Source of the DNA: Herbiconiux moechotypicola
GTDB lineage: Bacteria > Actinomycetota > Actinomycetes > Actinomycetales > Microbacteriaceae
Length of the DNA: 64,000 nt
Direction of reading: 5' to 3'
Assembly (NCBI RefSeq): GCF_024979255.1
Contig: NZ_JANLCN010000001.1
Span: 248,001 to 312,000, forward strand
Every line of letters starts with the position of its first letter. Position 1 is the first letter of the stretch. Under the pieces are notes generated by a model that did not search any database, had not been told where the DNA came from, and saw nothing but the letters and a program-made list of their open reading frames with translations. The position numbers and the translations under genes are program-made. Below are positions 51,658-58,591 of this stretch, piece after piece.

Positions 51658-51663
51658 GGTTCG

Positions 51664-52407
51664 TTACTCGCCGCTCGTGACGGCCTTGGCGGGGGTGCCG
51701 GCCTTGAGGGCGGCCAGTCGCGCCTCCACCTCGGTCAGCTCGCCGAGGTCTTCGAGGCTCTCGAACTGCGCGTCGAGGCTGGAGGCCATCAGCTCCTCCT
51801 GGCCGCGCACACGGGCCTCCTCGCGCCGGATCTTGTCCTCGAAGCGGCCGAGGTCGCTGGTCGGGTCGAGCACGTCGATGTTCTTCAGCGCATCCTGCAC
51901 CTTCGACTGGGCCTCGGCCGTCTTGGCCCGGGCCACCAGGCTGTCGCGCTTGGACTTCAGCTGGTTGAGCTTCTCCTTCATCGAGGCCAGGCCCGACTTG
52001 AGCTTCTCGACCGACTCGGTCTGCGAGGCGATCGAGGGCTCGGCCGCCTTCGCCTCGTTCTCGGCCTGCAGCTGGCGGGTGAGCGCCACCTTCGCGAGGG
52101 CGTCGAACTTGTCGGCGTCACCGGTGTTGCCCGCGCTGCGCAGCTCGTCGGCCTTCGTGCTCGCGGCGAGGGCCTTGCGGCCCCAGTCGGCGGCCGCCTG
52201 TACGTCTTCGCGGTGGTCGTCGTCGAGCAGGCGCAGGTTGCCGATGGTCTGGGCGATGGCGCTCTCGGCGTCGGCGATGTTCGAGGTGTAGTCGCGCACC
52301 AGCTGGTCGAGCATCAGCTGCGGGTCTTCGGCCTGATCGATCAGGGCGTTGATGTTGGCCTTGGCGAGCTGGGCGATGCGCCCGAAGATCGATTGCTTGC
52401 TGGTCAT
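51664..52407 (-). CDS. pspA: PspA/IM30 family membrane-stress protein
   Basis: A 247-residue, largely helical protein. The N-terminal FGRIAQLAKANINALIDQAEDPQLMLDQLVRDY is the PspA/Vipp1 amphipathic and first helical region, followed by long coiled-coil helices (about 30-190). Such proteins form oligomeric rings or rods that bind and protect the inner membrane from proton leakage. AAGGAG 6 nt before ATG 52407 is strong. It lies between the TPM-domain gene and the ureohydrolase. Confidence 0.93.
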   Translation of the reverse strand: MTSKQSIFGRIAQLAKANINALIDQAEDPQLMLDQLVRDYTSNIADAESAIAQTIGNLRLLDDDHREDVQAAADWGRKALAASTKADELRSAGNTGDADKFDALAKVALTRQLQAENEAKAAEPSIASQTESVEKLKSGLASMKEKLNQLKSKRDSLVARAKTAEAQSKVQDALKNIDVLDPTSDLGRFEDKIRREEARVRGQEELMASSLDAQFESLEDLGELTEVEARLAALKAGTPAKAVTSGE

Positions 52408-52501
52408 GGGGTTCTCCTTCTGGGTGTGCGATGGATGGTCGAGCCGGGATGCGGGCGGCGGTGGCTCGCCCTGAGGTCGTGGCGGGTGGCGGTCGGGCCG
52501 G

Positions 52502-54637
52502 TCAGAATCGGCCTCCTCCGCCGCGGCGTCCTCCGCCGCTGCTGCGTCCGCCCCCGAACGATCCGCCGCGAGAGCTCCGACCCCCGCCCGAGAATCCGCT
52601 GCTGCGTCCGCCTCCGCGGCTTCCGCCGCCCCAGCCGCCGCTCCAGCCTGAACTGCGTCCGCCGCCGCCTCCGCCGAGCAGTCCGCCGACGATGCCGCCG
52701 AGCAGTGCTCCGGCGAAGTCGCCGCCGCCCGAGCCGCCCGACCCGCTGCCGCCGCTCGGCCAGGCGGCTCCGCCCGATCCCGCCCAGGAGACGTCCTGCT
52801 GGGCGCTGGAGGCGGCCAGGGTGGCGAGCTGCGAGGCGCTGGTGGCCTCGCGCAGCGAGCCCTCGGGATCGGTGGTGGCCAGGGCGAGCGCTTGGTCGAG
52901 GTGGCGCTGCGCCTCGGAGAGGCGGGTGCGTGCGTCCGCCCCGACCACGCCGCGCCGGGTCTGCAGGTAGCTCTGTGCCGACGCGATCTCCGCCTGGGCG
53001 GAGGCGATGGCGCGGTCGCGCTGTGCCACGAGCCGGGCCTGACGATCGCGCTCGCCGCGCACCGTGGCGAGCGCGGCGTCGAGCGGAACGTTCGCCTTCT
53101 CGACCGCCAGCCTGGCGGTGAGCGGGTCCCGCTCGCCGATGCGCGCGGCGTGTTCGAGCTCGGTGGCGAGTGCAGCGGTCAGCCGGGGCAGATCGGCGGG
53201 CGCGCCGGGGGAGCCCGCCGTCACCGTGGCGGCCTCGTCGAGGTCGGCCCGGGCCTCGGCGACCGCGGCGGCGAGGCCCTCCGCAGCTTGGGCGAGATCG
53301 CGCTCCAGCGTGCCCACGGAGTCGAGCAGGGTCACCGCCTGGGTCGACGCCTGCTGGGCCTCGCGGATGCGGAGGGCCGCCTGGGCCGTGTCGCCGGCGG
53401 CCAGTGCGGTGTCGGCCGCGGTGAGCCGCTCGCCGGCGAAGCGGCTGAGGGACTCCGACTGGCCGAGGTTGCCCTGCACGGTGCCGACGGCCTTCGCGTC
53501 AAATCGTTGCACCAGCGCCTGGAAGCGGGTGGAGGCGTCGGCGCGCCGGGCGTCGGCGTCGACGAGGGCGGCGCGGGCGGCGGTCAGCGCGGGGGTGGGG
53601 TCGCGTTCGAGGTCGCGCAGCGCCGTGAACGCTTCGAGCTCGGCGTCGAGGCGGTCGGAGGCCTGGTTGCAGAGCCCGATGATCTGCTCCGACCAGGCCC
53701 TCCGCTCCTCCGCGGTATCGGGCACGGCGTCGTCGAGCTTCTGCTTGAGCTCGAACGCGGAGCTGAGGGTCGCCTTCACCTCGTCGAGCACGGCGCTGAA
53801 GGGGCGCGTGGCCTCCACGCCGAACTGCGCCACGGCGAAGCCCAGCTCCTCCTCGCTCGAGGTGACCGCGTCGTCGAGGTCGATGAGCACCGCCCCCACG
53901 CGCTGGTCGAGCTCCTTCTGCGTGGGTCCCGCCTGGGCGGCGCGGGCGGTCACGGCGCGGTCGACGCCGCGGCGCCGGAGCACGACCACGAGCACGACGG
54001 CCGCCGCGGCGAGCACGATCACCACGATCGCGATGGTCCAGGCCACCACGGGCCAGGCCGAGCCCCGCCCGTCGTGGGCGTCGTCGCCGGTGCCCGTACC
54101 CGCATCCGTCTCCGAGCCGGAGACCGGCTGACCGCCCAGCTGCACCGCGATGCCGTCGGCGGCACCTACCGCCGCACCCACCCAGTCGTCCTCCCGGAGG
54201 GCCGGCACCACGTAGTCGTCGTCGATGGTGTCGAGCTGGTCCGCGGTGAGCTCCGACCCGGCGTCGACGGAGAGCTGGTAGAGCCGGTCGTCGACCGCCA
54301 CGGCGAGCAGCACGTCGTCGGTGCCGAGCTGGTTGAGGCGGGCGACCTCGTCGGACCACTCAGCACGGTCGGCGGGGTTCTCGAACACGTCGGTGTACAC
54401 CACGAACAGATTCACACCCTGCTCGACGGAGAGCCGGTCGAGCGCATCCTGGATCTCGGCCTCGCCGGAGGCGTCGAGCACCCCGGCGTCGTCGACCACG
54501 TAACGCCCGTCGAGCGAGACCGGGTCTCCGGCCCAGGCGGCGGTGGCGGGCAGCACGGCGGCAGCGGCCAGAGCGAGGAGAAGGGCGCAGGCGGCCCGGA
54601 TGCTCGCCGCGCGGCGAGTGCGGTGCGGATGTCTCAT
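52502..54637 (-). CDS. TPM-domain membrane protein with long coiled coil and Gly-rich tail
   Basis: A 711-residue protein. Signal peptide to about residue 36; TPM (DUF477) domain about 40-165 with YVVDDAGVLDASGEAEIQDALDRL and DVLLAVAVDDRLYQLSVDAG; one transmembrane helix at about 195-225; then a long charged, helix-rich cytoplasmic region (about 230-600). The tail from about 600 is low complexity (Gly, Ser, Arg, ending GGGGRF). TPM domains are linked to metal-dependent phosphatase activity and photosystem or membrane repair in other groups. Neighbouring pspA makes membrane-stress sensing a reasonable inference. ATG 54637 was chosen because a signal peptide and -10 box fit. Confidence 0.84.
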   Translation of the reverse strand: MRHPHRTRRAASIRAACALLLALAAAAVLPATAAWAGDPVSLDGRYVVDDAGVLDASGEAEIQDALDRLSVEQGVNLFVVYTDVFENPADRAEWSDEVARLNQLGTDDVLLAVAVDDRLYQLSVDAGSELTADQLDTIDDDYVVPALREDDWVGAAVGAADGIAVQLGGQPVSGSETDAGTGTGDDAHDGRGSAWPVVAWTIAIVVIVLAAAAVVLVVVLRRRGVDRAVTARAAQAGPTQKELDQRVGAVLIDLDDAVTSSEEELGFAVAQFGVEATRPFSAVLDEVKATLSSAFELKQKLDDAVPDTAEERRAWSEQIIGLCNQASDRLDAELEAFTALRDLERDPTPALTAARAALVDADARRADASTRFQALVQRFDAKAVGTVQGNLGQSESLSRFAGERLTAADTALAAGDTAQAALRIREAQQASTQAVTLLDSVGTLERDLAQAAEGLAAAVAEARADLDEAATVTAGSPGAPADLPRLTAALATELEHAARIGERDPLTARLAVEKANVPLDAALATVRGERDRQARLVAQRDRAIASAQAEIASAQSYLQTRRGVVGADARTRLSEAQRHLDQALALATTDPEGSLREATSASQLATLAASSAQQDVSWAGSGGAAWPSGGSGSGGSGGGDFAGALLGGIVGGLLGGGGGGRSSGWSGGWGGGSRGGGRSSGFSGGGRSSRGGSFGGGRSSGGGRRGGGGRF

Positions 54638-54645
54638 CCCCGCCG

Positions 54646-54651
54646 AGTCTA
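54646..54651 (-). promoter_or_regulatory. -10 element TAGACT for the TPM-PspA operon
   Basis: TAGACT on the minus strand, 8 nt before ATG 54637, the probable promoter of the five-gene run down to 48891. Confidence 0.5.
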
Positions 54652-54764
54652 GGAGAGCCGCCTCGACGCCGTCTATGAATACGGTGGGTGCGCTGTGCGG
54701 GGTTCCGGTGAACGGCATGTTGCGCAGCATTACGGCCCTCGTCGACCGCGGGCGCCGGGGCGGG

Positions 54765-54770
54765 CAGGAT
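54765..54770 (+). promoter_or_regulatory. Weak -10 element CAGGAT for the C26 peptidase gene
   Basis: CAGGAT ends 6 nt before GTG 54777. Match is weak; the start choice rests mainly on protein similarity. Confidence 0.3.
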
Positions 54771-54776
54771 GGACGC

Positions 54777-55517
54777 GTGCCCTCGACCCCCACGCTCGCC
54801 CTCGTCACCGTGACGGGCCGGCGCGAGCACGCGGCCGAGTACCACGCCTATTCCACCATGCTCGCCTCGCGCGCGGCCGCGGCCGCCGGCGATCTGGGCT
54901 GGCAGGTCGAGGTCGTCGCGGCCGAGGACACCGGTGTGGCGGGAACACTGGCCGCCGCCGACCGCGCCGACGCGCTCGTGCTGCTCGGGGGCGAGGACAT
55001 CGCCCCGGAGTTCTACGGCGGCGCGCGCGGCTATCGCGGGGAAGGCCGCCACGCCGAACGCGCCGACGAGGCGCAGATCGCCCTGGTGCGCCGGGCGCAC
55101 GACCGGGGCACGCCGCTGCTCGGCGTGTGCCGTGGTCTGCAGATCATCGACGTGGCCTTCGGTGGAACGCTGGTGCAAGACCTCGGTGAAGGCTCCGGTC
55201 ACCGTCACGACGAGGTGCCGATCGCCCAGGTGATGGCCGATCACGAGGTGGTGCTGCACCCGTCGTCGCGGCTCGGGGCCGCGCTCGGGCGCAGCGTCGT
55301 CACCCGCAGCGCACACCACCAGGCCGTGGCGCGAGTGGGAGCCGGTCTCCGGGTGGCCGGTCGTGCGCCCGACGGCGTGATCGAGGCGCTCGAGCACACC
55401 GAGGTCCCCATCATCGGCGTGCAGTGGCACCCCGAAGACCCGGCCTCGCCCCGCGGCCAGCTCGCCGCCGTGCTCGGCCTCCTCGGCGCCCCCGCGGTCG
55501 CCCGCCTCGCCGCCTGA
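54777..55517 (+). CDS. Gamma-glutamyl-gamma-aminobutyrate hydrolase family (peptidase C26) protein
   Basis: A 246-residue class I glutamine-amidotransferase-like hydrolase. The catalytic triad Cys is in GVCRGLQIIDVAFGG, and His and Glu in VQWHPEDP; LLGGEDIAPEFYGG is the family oxyanion region. It hydrolyses gamma-glutamyl compounds (PuuD-like), with unknown substrate. GTG 54777 begins the conserved domain (PSTPTLALVTVTGR); a longer open frame upstream has no family similarity. Confidence 0.85.
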   Translation: MPSTPTLALVTVTGRREHAAEYHAYSTMLASRAAAAAGDLGWQVEVVAAEDTGVAGTLAAADRADALVLLGGEDIAPEFYGGARGYRGEGRHAERADEAQIALVRRAHDRGTPLLGVCRGLQIIDVAFGGTLVQDLGEGSGHRHDEVPIAQVMADHEVVLHPSSRLGAALGRSVVTRSAHHQAVARVGAGLRVAGRAPDGVIEALEHTEVPIIGVQWHPEDPASPRGQLAAVLGLLGAPAVARLAA

Positions 55518-55553
55518 CCGCATCTCGCGCCGTAGTGCGTCCGAGGCCGATCG

Positions 55554-55583
55554 TTGGGATTGTGCGCGGCGAGTTGCTAATGT
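55554..55583 (+). promoter_or_regulatory. Promoter TTGGGA-N18-TAATGT of the NlpC/P60 gene
   Basis: TTGGGA (55554-55559) and TAATGT (55578-55583) are 18 nt apart, so the leader before GTG 55654 is about 60 nt. Three GTGAC repeats lie in this leader. Confidence 0.5.
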
Positions 55584-55599
55584 GATGCACGTTGTCTTT

Positions 55600-55622
55600 G
55601 TGACGTGTGTGACTCGAGTGAC
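55600..55622 (+). repeat. Three GTGAC direct repeats with 9-bp period
   Basis: GTGAC at 55600, 55609 and 55618, exactly one helical turn-like 9-bp step each. Repeats of a 9-bp GTCAC/GTGAC-type core resemble MtrA-binding sites that control peptidoglycan hydrolase genes in actinobacteria. Being downstream of the predicted start, they would act as a block. Confidence 0.4.
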
Positions 55623-55653
55623 GAGTCTCCACCCGAACGAGCAGGGGATCCTC

Positions 55654-56949
55654 GTGCGCCGACCTACCGTTGCCGACCAGACCGGTCGCGGGCTCCTGGG
55701 GCGCCGCGTCCGCTCGGGCGGTGTGCTGGTGGCCTCGGCCGCCCTGGTGGCGACCCTGTTCGTGGCCACCCCCGCGGCCGCTGTCGACTACCCCTCGTGG
55801 GACGACGTGCTGGCCGCCAAGTCGAACGAGTCGGCCAAGGCCGCGCAGATCTCCGAGATCGAGGGCCTCATCTCCGGCCTCCAGGCCGAGGTCGACGCCG
55901 CTCAGGCCGCGGCCGCCGTGGCCTGGGACGCCGACCAGGCGGCGCAGGAGAGACTGGCCGCCGGCACCCGCAAGGCCGACGAGCTCGCCGCGTCGGCCGC
56001 CGAGGCGGCCGAGCGCTCGGCCGAGTCCGACCAGCGCGCCGCGGCACTCGCCGCCCAGTTCGCCCGGAGCGCGGGCAACGACCTCACCTCGCACCTCCTG
56101 GTGTCGGGCGAGGGCACCGACGACCTGCTCTACCAGCTCGGCGCCATGTCGAAGCTGAGCGAGACCAGCCAGGGCGTGTTCGAGCGGGCGAAGCAGGATG
56201 CGAACACGGCCGACGCGCTGAGTGACCAGGCCGAGGTGGCCCAGGCCGCCCTCACCGAGCTCGCGGCCGCCGCGGCGGCGACCCTGGATGCCGCGGTCGC
56301 CGCGCAGCAGGCCGTGCAGGGCGCCCTGCTCGAACAGGAGGCGCACCAGGCCGAGCTCACGGTGCAACTGGCGGCCCTGCACGAGACGTCCTCCCGCACC
56401 GAGGCCGAGTACCAGGCCGGCGTGGAGGCCGAGCGACAGCGCCGCATCGCCGAGGAGCAGGCGGCCGCTGCGGCGGCAGCCGCCGCGGCCGCCGCCGCCG
56501 CCGAGGCTGCCGCCGCGGGTTCGGGCGGCGGGTCGTCGTCGGGCGGGGGCTCGTCGTCGGGAGGGTCGTCGGGCGGCGGTATCGTCGTCTCGCCCCCGGC
56601 GCAGTCGTACAGCGGTCAGGCGGTCGTCGACTACGCCGAGCAGTTCGTGGGCGTGGTGCCCTACGGCTACGGCGCCTCGCCCTCGACCAGCTTCGGCTGC
56701 GACGGCCTCACCCAGTACGTGTACGGGCAGTTCGGTATCTCGCTGCCGCGCCTGGTGAGCCGCCAGGCAGCGATGGGCGTGCGCGTCTCGCCGCAGGATG
56801 CGCAGGCCGGCGACCTGGTGGTGTGGCCGGGTGCGCACATCGGCATCTACGACGGCCACGGCGGCGTGATCCACTCGCCGGACTGGGGACGCTACGTCAC
56901 CCACGCCACGGGGCTGTGGGGCAGCTACTACTTCGTGCGGCTGGTCTGA
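55654..56949 (+). CDS. Secreted NlpC/P60 peptidoglycan hydrolase
   Basis: A 431-residue exported hydrolase. A Sec signal peptide (to about residue 43, ATPAAA) is followed by a long coiled coil (about 55-280), a poly-Ala run and a Gly/Ser linker (about 290-315), and an NlpC/P60 domain (about 325-431). Catalytic residues are C349 (SFGCDGLTQY), H395 (AHIGIYDG) and H407 (VIHSPDW). The usual D-C-S-G context is G-C-D-G here. The coiled-coil-plus-NlpC layout matches RipA/RipC-like septal hydrolases activated by FtsEX. GTG 55654 follows AGGGG at 7 nt; an upstream ATG 55582 lies before the predicted ribosome site. Confidence 0.88.
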   Translation: MRRPTVADQTGRGLLGRRVRSGGVLVASAALVATLFVATPAAAVDYPSWDDVLAAKSNESAKAAQISEIEGLISGLQAEVDAAQAAAAVAWDADQAAQERLAAGTRKADELAASAAEAAERSAESDQRAAALAAQFARSAGNDLTSHLLVSGEGTDDLLYQLGAMSKLSETSQGVFERAKQDANTADALSDQAEVAQAALTELAAAAAATLDAAVAAQQAVQGALLEQEAHQAELTVQLAALHETSSRTEAEYQAGVEAERQRRIAEEQAAAAAAAAAAAAAAEAAAAGSGGGSSSGGGSSSGGSSGGGIVVSPPAQSYSGQAVVDYAEQFVGVVPYGYGASPSTSFGCDGLTQYVYGQFGISLPRLVSRQAAMGVRVSPQDAQAGDLVVWPGAHIGIYDGHGGVIHSPDWGRYVTHATGLWGSYYFVRLV

Positions 56950-56971
56950 TCGATCGCGGCGGCGCGACCGG

Positions 56972-57193
56972 TCACGACGAGGCGTACGAGGTGATCGACT
57001 CGACCGAACCGTCGATGCGTTTCACGATGTGATCGCACTGCCGGGTCTTGGCCCAGGTGCGGCCTTCGGCGATCGCTTGACTCCGGATGACGTGCGACGA
57101 CAGCTCGGCGTCTTCGCCGACCATCCGGTTGTGCCACATGTTGTGGCTCCGATAGGTCTCCACGGCGGCCATGGTGTTCGGGTCCTTCTTCAT
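56972..57193 (-). CDS. Small DUF2188-like protein
   Basis: A 73-residue protein. Its C-terminal half (SSHVIRSQAIAEGRTWAKTRQCDHIVKRIDGSVESITSY) resembles DUF2188, a short beta-rich fold of unknown function: a sequence-similarity guess, not a firm assignment. The N-terminus is Met/Lys/Asn rich (KKDPNTMAAVETYRSHNMWHN). ATG 57193 has no clear ribosome site. A minus-strand TAGACT (57238-57243) gives a leader of about 35 nt. A longer ORF in the same frame runs through the region but is not supported. Confidence 0.5.
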   Translation of the reverse strand: MKKDPNTMAAVETYRSHNMWHNRMVGEDAELSSHVIRSQAIAEGRTWAKTRQCDHIVKRIDGSVESITSYASS

Positions 57194-57237
57194 CGAGGGT
57201 GTGAGGGCGACGCGGATGGGTGGTCCGCGTGGCTCGT

Positions 57238-57243
57238 AGTCTA
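57238..57243 (-). promoter_or_regulatory. -10 element TAGACT for the DUF2188-like gene
   Basis: TAGACT on the minus strand, 44 nt before ATG 57193; divergent from TAGAGT on the plus strand. Confidence 0.35.
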
Positions 57244-57250
57244 GGCGCTG

Positions 57251-57269
57251 TTGGGACTGTCTGACCCAA
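57251..57269. repeat. Dyad TTGGG...CCCAA between divergent small genes
   Basis: TTGGGACTGTCTGACCCAA is a 19-bp imperfect palindrome (five perfect outer pairs, two inner mismatches). It lies between the two divergent -10 boxes, so it could be an operator for both. Confidence 0.35.
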
Positions 57270-57289
57270 ACGCGGGCTCCGGATTCCTC

Positions 57290-57295
57290 TAGAGT
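57290..57295 (+). promoter_or_regulatory. -10 element TAGAGT for the small membrane protein gene
   Basis: TAGAGT lies 45 nt before ATG 57341; AGGAG then supplies the ribosome site. Confidence 0.35.
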
Positions 57296-57340
57296 CGAGC
57301 GACCGGCCGCACCCTCGGCCGCCATCGCACCAGGAGATCC

Positions 57341-57580
57341 ATGCACATCGACCCCGAACCCGTCTCGGCGCGCGCCCACGTGTCGGGCGACTCCCGCCGG
57401 AGCCGCCGCAGCGCCCCCGCACCCCGTGTTTCGCGCAAGGGCAGGTTCCATCGCCCCGAGCTCACGACGCCCTGGCAGAAGTTCAGCGGCAACCTGGCGG
57501 TGCGGATCGTCTTCGCGGTGCTGCTCGTGGGCGTCACGGCCGGTGTGGTGTGGATGGCGATCAGCCGCTTCGCGCTGTGA
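57341..57580 (+). CDS. Small single-pass membrane protein, unknown function
   Basis: A 79-residue protein with an Arg/Ser-rich, positively charged N-terminus (about 1-40) and one C-terminal transmembrane helix (about 53-75, LAVRIVFAVLLVGVTAGVVWMAI). By the positive-inside rule, the N-terminus is probably cytoplasmic. I do not recognise the family. The AGGAG ribosome site 6 nt before ATG 57341 supports it being a real gene. It lies 22 nt upstream of the convergent tRNA-Arg. Confidence 0.6.
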   Translation: MHIDPEPVSARAHVSGDSRRSRRSAPAPRVSRKGRFHRPELTTPWQKFSGNLAVRIVFAVLLVGVTAGVVWMAISRFAL

Positions 57581-57602
57581 CGTGCGGACCTTCTCGATGA
57601 GG

Positions 57603-57675
57603 TGCCCCCAGTAGGATTTGAACCTACGGCCTTCTGCTCCGGAGGCAGACGCTCTATCCCCTGAGCTATGGGGGC
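57603..57675 (-). tRNA. tRNA-Arg (anticodon CCG)
   Basis: On the minus strand, GCCCCCA pairs with TGGGGGC. The anticodon loop CTCCGGA gives anticodon CCG, which reads CGG. T-arm GTAGGTTCAAATCCTAC is standard. The 3' discriminator is A and the genome continues CCT, so CCA is not encoded. Confidence 0.95.
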
Positions 57676-57757
57676 CCGGGGTGCCAGACAAGGTTAGCAG
57701 CATGTGCGCCACCCGCCCGACACCCTCGGGCGGCAGACCTCATTCGAAGGGACTTGC

Positions 57758-58552
57758 GTGAAGCGCACCGTCACCGCCTCGCTCGACGCCACCGTCGACA
57801 AGGGCACCACCGTCGTGTTCTCGATCGCCGTCGCGGAGGGCGCCGCGCTCGAACACGAGATCGCCGAGTTCCGCATCGACGGCGCCGCCGTGGCTCCCGA
57901 GCTTGTGCTCGACGCGCACGGCACCCGGCTGCACCGCTTCGACGTGCCGCCCGGCCGGTTCACGGCACGGTATGAAGCGGTCACCGTGGGGCGCAGCGAT
58001 CCCGCACCCGTCGAGCAGGTCGACCTCATCCGGTACCTGCGGCCGAGTCGCTACTGCGAGTCGGACACCCTGCTGCCCACCGCCGTCGCGGAGTTCTCGG
58101 GCCTCGAGGGGCGGGCCCTGCTCGAGGCGGTGAGCTCGTGGGTGGGCTCGGAGCTGAGCTACGTTCCCGGCTCCAGTGCCCCCACCGACGGCGCGGTGCA
58201 GACCCTGCTGCTGCGGCAGGGGGTGTGCCGTGACTACGCGCACCTCGTGATCGCCCTGCTCAGAGCGCTCGACGTTCCCGCGCGGCTGGCGGCGGTCTAT
58301 GCGCCCGGGCTCTCGCCGATGGACTTCCACGCTGTCGCCGAGGCCTACGTGGAGGATGCCTGGCACGTCGTCGACGCCACCCTGCTGGCCCCGCGGCAGA
58401 GCCTCCTGCGCATCGCGACCGGCCGCGACGCGGCCGACACCGCCTTCCTCACCAACCACGGCGGTCTACTCACCCTCGACCGTCTCGAGGTGACGGCCAT
58501 CGTCGACGAGCTCCCCCTAGACGACATCGCTGAGCTCGTCCAACTGGGCTGA
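57758..58552 (+). CDS. Transglutaminase-like protein
   Basis: A 264-residue protein with the transglutaminase/cysteine protease-like fold: catalytic Cys in RQGVCRDYAHLVIALLRAL, His in DFHAVAEAYVEDAWHVVDAT and Asp in the same segment, preceded by an N-terminal Ig-like strand region. Such proteins act as proteases or amidases; targets are unknown. GTG 57758 has GAAGGGA 7 nt upstream. A longer upstream frame begins at 57704 but overlaps the tRNA region poorly. Confidence 0.8.
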   Translation: MKRTVTASLDATVDKGTTVVFSIAVAEGAALEHEIAEFRIDGAAVAPELVLDAHGTRLHRFDVPPGRFTARYEAVTVGRSDPAPVEQVDLIRYLRPSRYCESDTLLPTAVAEFSGLEGRALLEAVSSWVGSELSYVPGSSAPTDGAVQTLLLRQGVCRDYAHLVIALLRALDVPARLAAVYAPGLSPMDFHAVAEAYVEDAWHVVDATLLAPRQSLLRIATGRDAADTAFLTNHGGLLTLDRLEVTAIVDELPLDDIAELVQLG

Positions 58553-58577
58553 CCCCGTGCCGACGCAGCCCGACCGA

Positions 58578-58583
58578 TAGAAT
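58578..58583 (+). promoter_or_regulatory. -10 element TAGAAT for argS
   Basis: TAGAAT ends 8 nt before GTG 58592, consistent with a leaderless argS operon. Confidence 0.55.
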
Positions 58584-58591
58584 CGAGCACC

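Noticed and set aside
52431-53121. Pro/Arg-rich plus-strand open frames opposite the Gly-rich tail of the TPM protein
   Set aside because: Complement of Gly-rich codons (GGC/GGN) produces Pro/Arg-rich shadows; no independent coding evidence.
55584-55653. Possible ydaO (c-di-AMP) riboswitch before the NlpC/P60 gene
   Set aside because: The predicted leader is about 60 nt, too short for that riboswitch, and conserved core motifs are absent.
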